The translations under genes and the position numbers were made by a program. This document shows, one piece after another, positions 32,291 to 37,976 of a stretch of DNA of 37,976 bases. Numbering within the stretch: position 1 is the first letter of the stretch; each line of letters starts with the position of its first letter. The stretch lies in the NCBI RefSeq assembly GCF_000333275.1, contig NZ_BACU01000116.1, forward strand, positions 1 to 37,976, in the 5' to 3' direction. The notes below the pieces were generated by a model that did not search any database, was not told where the DNA came from, and saw only the letters and a list, made by a program, of their open reading frames with translations. This DNA comes from Azospirillum sp. B4 (GTDB lineage Bacteria > Pseudomonadota > Alphaproteobacteria > Azospirillales > Azospirillaceae).

Positions 32291-33211
32291 TCACGGCTCC
32301 CATACGGGCGGAGACCCGATGGCGGAGCGCAGGCCGTCAATGAAGGCGCGCAGCTTGGCGGATGGCTCCTGCAGGGCCCTGAGCAGGAAAATACCGTGAG
32401 GGTCCCGGTTCCAAGGCTCCCGGTCCAGCGCCAGGCGTGACAGAGCCCCAGCGCGGACATCGGCCCCGACCACCCAGCCGGGAAGGAAGGCCACGCCCAC
32501 GCCCTCCAGCGCGGCAAGGCGCAAGGCCTCGAAATCGTCCGATCGGAACACGACCTCGCCGCAGTCCGGCTGGCCCGCCGCATCGCCCAGCACGTCAGCC
32601 CAGCCCAGAAGATCGGCACCGTGCAGCTTGTCGAGCAACCGGTGGCCGCGCAGATCGCCGATGCCGCCGGGCACGCCCTGCCGGGCCAGATAGTCGGGGG
32701 CGGCGACCACCAGCCGGGACTGGTCGGCGAGCTTGCTGGCGATCAAGGCGCTGTCGGCCAATTGCCCGATTCGGACGACGGCGTCGAGACGATCGCGCAC
32801 CGGATCGGCCAGCCGCTCGGTCAGATCCAATTCCACGGATAGCCCCGGATGCGTCCGCATCAGGGCCCCCGCGACTGGCAAAACATAGCGCTTGCCGAAG
32901 GTGGGAAAGCAGGCGACCCGCAGGACGCCGGCGACCGCGCCGTCGAAGGCGGCGATCTCGGCGTGGACGTCGACAAGGTCATCGATCAAGCGTTGGCCGC
33001 GTTCGAACAGCCGCTGGCCGGCATCCGTCACCGCCAGGGCCCGGGTCGAGCGCACCAGGACCCGAACACCCAGGCCGTGTTCCAGGGCGTCGATCTGCCG
33101 GACGATGGCCGAAGGCGTCACGCCCCGCCGCCGCGCGGCGCCCGAGAAACTTCCCGCGCGCACGACGTCGACGAAGACGCCCACGAACTCGGCGAACCTC
33201 GGATCCTTCAT
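32291..33211 (-). CDS. LysR-family transcriptional regulator
   Basis: The product has 306 residues. The N-terminal winged helix-turn-helix is clear: FVGVFVDVVRAGSFSGAARRRGVTPSAIVRQIDALEHGLGVRVLVRSTRALAVTDAG (only key stretches are typical: AGSFSGAA, TPSAIVRQI, LGVRVLVRSTR). A periplasmic-binding-protein-like effector domain runs from about residue 90. The ATG at 33211 has GGAGG five bases upstream; a GTG two codons earlier is possible. It is divergent from the gene pair at 33359-34896, the classic arrangement in which a LysR protein controls its neighbours. The inducer is unknown. Confidence 0.93.
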   Translation of the reverse strand: MKDPRFAEFVGVFVDVVRAGSFSGAARRRGVTPSAIVRQIDALEHGLGVRVLVRSTRALAVTDAGQRLFERGQRLIDDLVDVHAEIAAFDGAVAGVLRVACFPTFGKRYVLPVAGALMRTHPGLSVELDLTERLADPVRDRLDAVVRIGQLADSALIASKLADQSRLVVAAPDYLARQGVPGGIGDLRGHRLLDKLHGADLLGWADVLGDAAGQPDCGEVVFRSDDFEALRLAALEGVGVAFLPGWVVGADVRAGALSRLALDREPWNRDPHGIFLLRALQEPSAKLRAFIDGLRSAIGSPPVWEP

Positions 33212-33358
33212 CCCCACCTCCGCCCCGCCACCTTTGCTCCAAGGGCAAAACGATTTCGAGCAATGGCCGCGTTATCACGCGCCGCGGCTGGCCGCATGGT
33301 TGGGCCATCGGACGGGGCGCTTCCGCCCACCGGTCCGACCCAACCAGGAGACAGTGCC

Positions 33359-33910
33359 ATGGCCATCATCCCAGACCGCATCCTATCCCAATCGGCCTAC
33401 AGCCATGAAGTCGATGTTCCGATTGAAAAAATCGACATTGCCAACTGGCTGTTCACCCTGCCCGAGGCGGAATATCTGCGCTGCTGCTCGCCCGACCACA
33501 TCGCCGCCGGCGTGACGACCACCGATGACGGCCGGCGCATGTCGATCAATGTCGAGATGATCGGAACGGGCTTGGTCGTGCAGCACTATGTGGCCGAGGA
33601 AGCGGGCAAGACCTATTGCCGGATGAATTCGATCTCGGACGTCTTCACCGCCAACGGCCGCACCCAGGTGAACGTCGTCTGGGAGTTGATCGCCGAGGCG
33701 ACCGAGGACGGGCGCACCCGCTATACCAACCGCGTCACCGCCCGCCCGACCGACGCCTTCATGGGTTTCCTGGCCCAGCACGGCATCACCTATGAGGATG
33801 CCGCCGCCGCGCGCCAGGCCGCTGGCGGCGACCACAACCGCCGCGAAACCCCGCTGTTCGCCGAGAGCATCGCCCGGCACGCTCTTCGTACCCATGGGGC
33901 CGTGTCGTGA
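33359..33910 (+). CDS. SRPBCC-like small protein
   Basis: The product has 183 residues. It starts at an ATG at 33359 with an AGGAG site nine bases upstream; a longer frame runs back antisense through the LysR gene and is rejected. Features include HEVDVPIEKIDIANWLFTLPEAEYLRC, INVEMIGTGLVVQHYVAEE and VNVVWELIAEATEDGRTRYTNRV. Their alternating strand pattern resembles START/SRPBCC-type ligand-binding folds, but I cannot name the family firmly. There is no signal peptide. The stop overlaps the start of the oxidoreductase gene by four bases (GTGA), so both are coexpressed, probably under the divergent LysR regulator. Confidence 0.7.
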   Translation: MAIIPDRILSQSAYSHEVDVPIEKIDIANWLFTLPEAEYLRCCSPDHIAAGVTTTDDGRRMSINVEMIGTGLVVQHYVAEEAGKTYCRMNSISDVFTANGRTQVNVVWELIAEATEDGRTRYTNRVTARPTDAFMGFLAQHGITYEDAAAARQAAGGDHNRRETPLFAESIARHALRTHGAVS

Positions 33911-34896
33911 GGGCCATCGCCTATGACCGCTTCGGCTCGCCGGATGTGCTCCGGCTGGTCGAGGCACCCTTGCCGCAGCCGCGCCCCAACGACCTGCTGG
34001 TCCGGGTCGCCGCCGCGGGCGTCAACCGGGCCGACCTGATGCAGCGCGCTGGCTTCTATGGCGACCAGACCTTCGGGGAGAGCCCCTTGCTGGGCCTCGA
34101 GCTGGCCGGCGAGGTCATCGGGGTCGGCCCAGCGGTGACGGACATCCAGGTCGGGGACCAGGTGATGGCCATCGTCGGCGGCGGCGCCTATGCCGAGGTG
34201 GCCCGGGTGGACCGCGACATGGCCGTCAGGGTGCCGGAGAGGCTGTCCCTGATCCAGGCGGCCGGGGTCATGGAGGCTTTCGTCACCGCCTGGGAGGCGG
34301 TGGCGCACCTGGCCCGTGTCCAGGCCGGCCAGCGGGTACTGATCCACGCGGCTGCCGGCGGCATCGGGTCGGCAGCCGTTCAGATCGCCAAGTCCCTGGG
34401 TGCCGTTGTCTACGCGACGGCCTCGGCCGGGCGGGCGGCGGACGTGCGCGAATTGGGCGCCTTGGAGGTGATCGACCATCATGCGGCGGACTTTGAGGCA
34501 GAGATCGCCCGCTTCACCAAAGCGGCGGGCGTGCACGCGGTGATCGATTTCATCGGTGGTGAGTATCTGGCGCGGAACCTCCGCAGCCTGGCGCCCGGCG
34601 GCAGGCTGGTCCAGGTCGGTGTCCTGAGCGGTGACGCCGACACCACGATCCCGCTCGACTTGGTGCTGCACCACCACCTGCTCCTGATCGGCACGGTGAT
34701 GAAGTCGCGGACGCTGGAGGAAAAGCGCGCCATGGTCGCCCGCTTCGCCACGGGCGTCCTGCCCCGGTTGGCCAGAGGCGACGTCAAGCCGGTGATCGAC
34801 CGGATGTTCCCGCTGGAACGGGCCGCCGAGGCGCACCAGCGCATGGAAAGCGGCGGTGGCTTCGGGAAGATCGTCCTGGTGGTCGATGGTGTCTGA
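33907..34896 (+). CDS. NAD(P)H quinone oxidoreductase, zinc-independent MDR family
   Basis: The 329-residue protein is of the Qor/PIG3 type, reducing quinones or enones with NADPH. The MDR GroES-like part contains RVAAAGVNRADLMQRAGFYG and LGLELAGEVIGVG. The Rossmann part contains VLIHAAAGGIGSAAVQIAKSLGA, the A-A-x-G-G-I-G loop near residue 151. GGRLVQVGVLSG follows. The catalytic-zinc Cys/His pattern of alcohol dehydrogenases is absent, as expected for this subgroup. The start is GTG at 33907, overlapping the previous stop. A redox or detoxification role under the neighbouring LysR regulator is inferred. Confidence 0.93.
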   Translation: MRAIAYDRFGSPDVLRLVEAPLPQPRPNDLLVRVAAAGVNRADLMQRAGFYGDQTFGESPLLGLELAGEVIGVGPAVTDIQVGDQVMAIVGGGAYAEVARVDRDMAVRVPERLSLIQAAGVMEAFVTAWEAVAHLARVQAGQRVLIHAAAGGIGSAAVQIAKSLGAVVYATASAGRAADVRELGALEVIDHHAADFEAEIARFTKAAGVHAVIDFIGGEYLARNLRSLAPGGRLVQVGVLSGDADTTIPLDLVLHHHLLLIGTVMKSRTLEEKRAMVARFATGVLPRLARGDVKPVIDRMFPLERAAEAHQRMESGGGFGKIVLVVDGV

Positions 34897-35007
34897 AGGC
34901 ACCTGGCCCCGCCCTGAAAACGCCATGGCCCCGCCCCACGGCCGCCACCGTCGGCGCGCATTCCATCGACCCGATGGGAACGCGCATAGGCTGCGGAAGG
35001 GGGCGCC

Positions 35008-35436
35008 ATGGCACAGCGATGGTGGTGCGTGGGCGGGGTGCTGCTGGGGCTGTCGGCCTGTGCCGGGCCGGGTCTGATTCCACCCACGCCGCCGCCCCTG
35101 ACACCCCAGACCTTCGCCGGTGAGGCCGGCAGCGTGCGGGGCAACTACCCCGGTTTCCAGATCGATGAGACCTATACGCCCCGCCCGCCCCTCAGCGGCC
35201 CTTGCGCCGTGTTCGTCTGGGATCGCCCCATGCCTGGTGGCTGGGCCCTCCGGGCCAAGTCCGCCTCCTGCCCCGTGCCGGGCATGTCGGGCTTCCAGAT
35301 GCCCGTGGATCTGGGCCAGGGCTATATCCCGCTGGCCGACAGCACGCTGGCCCATGGCTGGGACATGCCGCCGGCGCCCGATCAACCGGCCACCGCCCCC
35401 AACGCGCGCAGACCGGCGGTGACCAAGGGGCCGTAA
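35008..35436 (+). CDS. Small lipoprotein
   Basis: The product has 142 residues. MAQRWWCVGGVLLGLSACAGPG is a lipoprotein signal with lipobox LSAC, Cys at residue 18. The mature part is Pro-rich at first (GLIPPTPPPLTPQTF), then has one folded segment with two cysteines (GPCAVFVWDRPM and SASCPVPG), and ends Pro/Ala-rich. The ATG at 35008 follows GGAAGGGGG. The stop at 35436 lies two bases from the stop of the convergent OppA-like gene, with no terminator hairpin visible between them. Not a family I recognise. Confidence 0.72.
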   Translation: MAQRWWCVGGVLLGLSACAGPGLIPPTPPPLTPQTFAGEAGSVRGNYPGFQIDETYTPRPPLSGPCAVFVWDRPMPGGWALRAKSASCPVPGMSGFQMPVDLGQGYIPLADSTLAHGWDMPPAPDQPATAPNARRPAVTKGP

Positions 35437-35438
35437 GT

Positions 35439-37109
35439 TTAGGGCACCACATCCAGGAAACGGCTGGGGATGAGATCCAGGGGATTGGGCGTCCAACCGC
35501 TGACGCGAGGCGACACCAGTCGCCGCATGGTCTTGTGGAACAGCGGTATGACCGGCGTGTCGTCCATCATCAGCCGTTCCGCCCGGCGCAGCAGGCCGGC
35601 GCGACGGTCGGGGTCCGCCTCCCCGTTCGCCTCTTCCATCAGGGCGTCGAACAGGGGGTTGCGATAGCTGGCCGTATTTTCCTGCCCCGCGTCGCCGCGC
35701 ATCAGCGCCAGGAAGCTGTTGGGGTCGGCGTAGTCGCCGATCCAGGAGGAGAAGACCATGTCCTGGAAGGACTTTTCGTTGGACTGGGTGATGACGGTAC
35801 GGAAATCCCGCTCATCCAGCCGTACCTCCAGTCCCAGCGCCGTCCGCCAGCGGGCGGCCACCGCCGCCGCCACGGCCCGCCAGTTGCCCCCCCGTGGATA
35901 CAGCAGGCTGACCGCCGGCAGGCTGTGACCGCCGGGACCGTAGCCCGTCTCGGCCAGCAAGGCCCGGGCCCGCTGGTCGCGGGCCTCCTGGCTCATGCCC
36001 CGCCAGGCGGGCCAGCCGGGCTCATACGCCCTGATACCCGCCCCCTTGTCACCTGGGATGGCGGCCAAGGGCGGCACATAGCTGTAGGCTGGCTGCTCCC
36101 CACCCAGAATTTGGGTGGCCAGCCCTTCACGGTCCACGGCCAGGGTCAGCGCCTCGCGCAGCTTGGGCTGGGACTTCCACGGTTCGTTGCGCAGGTTGAA
36201 GCTGAGGAAATAGGTGTCGTAGGCGTCGGACCGGACGAAGGCGTCCGGACGGGCGGACCGCGCCCAGGCCACCTGGTCGATGGGCAGTTCATACGTGGCC
36301 ATGAGGCCGCCGTCGCGGAACAGCCGCGTCTCCGCCTCGCGATCCTCCAGCGGCAAATCCCGCACCGTGTCGATACGGACCTTGGCCAGGTCGTAATAGG
36401 CGGGGTTGCGCGCCAGGGTCAGGTGATCCTGCGCCACATTCTCCACCAGAACATAGGCACCGCTGGAGACGTAGTGGCCGGGCTGGGTGAACGCGTCGCC
36501 GTAGGCCTCGACGCTGGCCTTCTGCACGGCGAACAGCGCCTGATGCTGCAGCATCGCCACGAAATAAGCGGTGGGGCGCACCAGTTCCACCTGGAAGGTG
36601 CGGGGATCCAGCGCCCTGACGCCCAGGCGGGCCGTATCCTTGATGGCGCCCTTGGCGATGCCTTCGCCGTTCACCACGGTCCACATGTAGTAGGCGTACG
36701 GTGCGCCCGTGCGCGGGTCGGCCAGACGCCGCCAGGAGAAGACGAAGTCATCCGCCGTGACGGGCGTGCCGTCCGACCATTTGGCGTCCGCCCGCAGCTT
36801 GAAGGTGTAGATGCGGCCGTCGGGGGAGACCGTCCAGCTTTCCGCCAAGGCCAGGCGGGCGCCCCCCTTCCCGTCGGGTGCCAGCAGGCCTTCCAGCAGA
36901 TCGTCGATCACCAGGCTTTCCGAGGACAGGTCGGCGCGTTGGGGGTCCAGTGTGACCGTGCCGCCGCCAATGGCCCGCACCAGGGTCTTGCCTGGCGCCT
37001 GGGGTGCCTCCGCCCTCGCGATCCCAGAAAGGGCGACGCCAGGGAGGGTGAGGCCAGCGAGCAAGGCCAGGCGGGATAACCAGCACCGGCAGCACGACGA
37101 TCCCCGCAT
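35439..37109 (-). CDS. Extracellular solute-binding protein family 5 (OppA-like)
   Basis: The product has 556 residues. A signal peptide runs to about residue 32 (LSRLALLAGLTLPGVALSGIARA). The SBP_bac_5 fold is evident: LVRAIGGGTVTLDPQRADLSSES, LLEGLLAPDGKG, LAESWTVSPDGRIYTFKLRADAKWSDGTPVTADDFVFSWRRLADP (family motif, key residues W-S-D-G-x-P-V-x-A-x-D). GAYVLVENVAQDHLTLARNPAYY and YNYLSFN-like YFLSFNLRNEPW also fit. Such proteins deliver oligopeptides to ABC permeases, and OppA types also take cell-wall peptides. No permease or ATPase gene is present in the window. The start at 37109 is the only ATG before the signal. Confidence 0.93.
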   Translation of the reverse strand: MRGSSCCRCWLSRLALLAGLTLPGVALSGIARAEAPQAPGKTLVRAIGGGTVTLDPQRADLSSESLVIDDLLEGLLAPDGKGGARLALAESWTVSPDGRIYTFKLRADAKWSDGTPVTADDFVFSWRRLADPRTGAPYAYYMWTVVNGEGIAKGAIKDTARLGVRALDPRTFQVELVRPTAYFVAMLQHQALFAVQKASVEAYGDAFTQPGHYVSSGAYVLVENVAQDHLTLARNPAYYDLAKVRIDTVRDLPLEDREAETRLFRDGGLMATYELPIDQVAWARSARPDAFVRSDAYDTYFLSFNLRNEPWKSQPKLREALTLAVDREGLATQILGGEQPAYSYVPPLAAIPGDKGAGIRAYEPGWPAWRGMSQEARDQRARALLAETGYGPGGHSLPAVSLLYPRGGNWRAVAAAVAARWRTALGLEVRLDERDFRTVITQSNEKSFQDMVFSSWIGDYADPNSFLALMRGDAGQENTASYRNPLFDALMEEANGEADPDRRAGLLRRAERLMMDDTPVIPLFHKTMRRLVSPRVSGWTPNPLDLIPSRFLDVVP

Positions 37110-37182
37110 GAAGCACAGCCCCCAAGCCCGGCACCCTGTCCCCGACCACCACGGTAGAGGTGCCGCCCCGCCGCGGCAAGCG

Positions 37183-37976
37183 TCAGCTGTCGGCGGACGC
37201 GGGGAGGGGGGCCGGTGCCACCGGCAGCGGCGCCACCTTGGGCAGACGCAGGAAAAAGCGCGTGCCTTTGCCCGGCGCGCTGTCGACCTCGATGCGGCCG
37301 CCCAGGGTACGGGTCACCAGATTGAAGACGATGTTGAGCCCCAGGCCCGTGCTGCCCGCCCCGCGCCGGGTGGTGAAGAATGGATCGAAGACGCGGGGCA
37401 GCGCCTCGGGCGCGATGCCCTTGCCATCGTCGGCGAACAGGATCTCCACATGCTCCACCGGCGGTCGACCCGCCGTTCCGCCCCCTGCCAGCGGCAGGCT
37501 GGACGCGGTGATGGTCAGCCGGCCGGACTGGCCGGGGGCATAGGCGTGCAGGGTGGCATTGACGATCAGGTTGGTCAGCACCTGGCTCAACGCCCCCGGG
37601 TAGGTGTCCAGCACAAGGCCCGGCGGGCAATCGATGGTCAGCGTGTGGCCCGGCCGCTTCCACTGCGGGCTCAGGCTGGTGGCGATCTCATCCAGATAGG
37701 ACTTCAGCGACAATAGGCGCCGCTCGTCGTTGGTCTGGTCCACGGCGATGTTCTTGAAACTCTGCACCAGACGCGAGGCGCGGCCGGCGTTGACGGTCAT
37801 GAGATCCGCCGTTTCCCGCACCAGATCCAGGAACTCCATGAACGCGGAGCGGCGGGGTGCCCCTTGGGCCAGCTCGGCCTGGAACTCCCGCAGCCGGTCG
37901 CTGAGGAAGGTGGCTGCCGTGTAACTGATGCCGACGGGGGTGTTCAGCTCATGCGCCACGCCCGCCACCAACTCGC
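37183..37976 (-). CDS. Sensor histidine kinase, C-terminal part (cut by window edge)
   Basis: The reading frame enters at the window edge and ends at 37183; the N-terminal sensor part lies outside. The phospho-acceptor H-box reads ELVAGVAHELNTPVG at the very edge. The ATPase domain has the N-box QVLTNLIVNATLHAY, G1 FADDGKGI, F-box FDPFFTTRRGAGSTGLGLNIV (including G2) and a final GGRIEVDSAPGKGTRFFLRLP. About 16 residues (Pro/Ala-rich) follow. The phosphate acceptor partner is not in the window. It is oriented toward the OppA-like gene, 73 bases upstream of it, and may be cotranscribed. Confidence 0.92.
   Translation of the reverse strand, partial: ELVAGVAHELNTPVGISYTAATFLSDRLREFQAELAQGAPRRSAFMEFLDLVRETADLMTVNAGRASRLVQSFKNIAVDQTNDERRLLSLKSYLDEIATSLSPQWKRPGHTLTIDCPPGLVLDTYPGALSQVLTNLIVNATLHAYAPGQSGRLTITASSLPLAGGGTAGRPPVEHVEILFADDGKGIAPEALPRVFDPFFTTRRGAGSTGLGLNIVFNLVTRTLGGRIEVDSAPGKGTRFFLRLPKVAPLPVAPAPLPASADS

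Overview
The window is GC-rich, densely packed chromosomal DNA from an alphaproteobacterium. The best guess is the Rhodospirillales/Azospirillaceae group. The evidence is four-subunit succinate dehydrogenase in the order sdhC-D-A-B, the ffh-rpsP-rimM-trmD-rplS cluster, the dapF-mtaB-ftsY cluster with yciB nearby, several pentapeptide-repeat proteins, and a TPR/O-GlcNAc-transferase-like protein. No tRNA, rRNA, insertion sequence, phage gene or CRISPR array is visible.

Layout. 1-1184: three minus-strand genes (the end of a pentapeptide-repeat protein cut by the window edge, a small hypothetical, a DUF962/Mpo1-like membrane protein). 1358-4078: asd, a secreted hypothetical, and a HpcH/CitE-type CoA-ester lyase. 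4091-7026: minus-strand group of two tandem paralogous exported proteins, each built from two copies of the same cysteine-containing module, behind a GNAT acetyltransferase. 7337-10759: sdhCDAB, closed by a strong terminator; sdhA as read carries a one-base deletion at the covalent-FAD motif. 10902-13541: a large YfhO-like membrane protein. 13525-17107: lipoproteins, yciB and amn on the minus strand. 17300-19801: TPR glycosyltransferase. 19918-23242: ftsY, mtaB and dapF in a translationally coupled row. 23359-26496: a three-gene set resembling a Gtr glycosylation cassette (polytopic transferase, GtrB-like GT2, GtrA flippase). 26550-27902: a pentapeptide-repeat gene split by one in-frame TGA. 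28196-32176: a good promoter, a probable small structured RNA or attenuator, then ffh-rpsP-rimM-trmD-rplS. 32291-34896: a LysR regulator divergent from a small SRPBCC-like protein and a quinone oxidoreductase. 35008-37976: a lipoprotein, an OppA-like binding protein and the end of a histidine kinase.

How the parts fit. The core functions are respiration/TCA (sdh), lysine and threonine precursor synthesis (asd, dapF), co-translational membrane targeting (ffh, ftsY) and translation (rpsP, rplS, rimM, trmD, mtaB). Accessory envelope functions (GT2/GtrA/polytopic transferase, TPR glycosyltransferase, lipoproteins, exported tandem paralogs) sit between conserved blocks. The Gtr-like set and the broken pentapeptide gene lie between dapF and ffh. 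amn and the TPR glycosyltransferase lie between ftsY and yciB.

The points most worth checking are the structured RNA candidate in front of ffh, the duplicated two-module exported proteins, the Gtr-like cassette, and two apparent coding interruptions (sdhA frameshift, pentapeptide TGA). The interruptions may be sequencing errors or real mutations.
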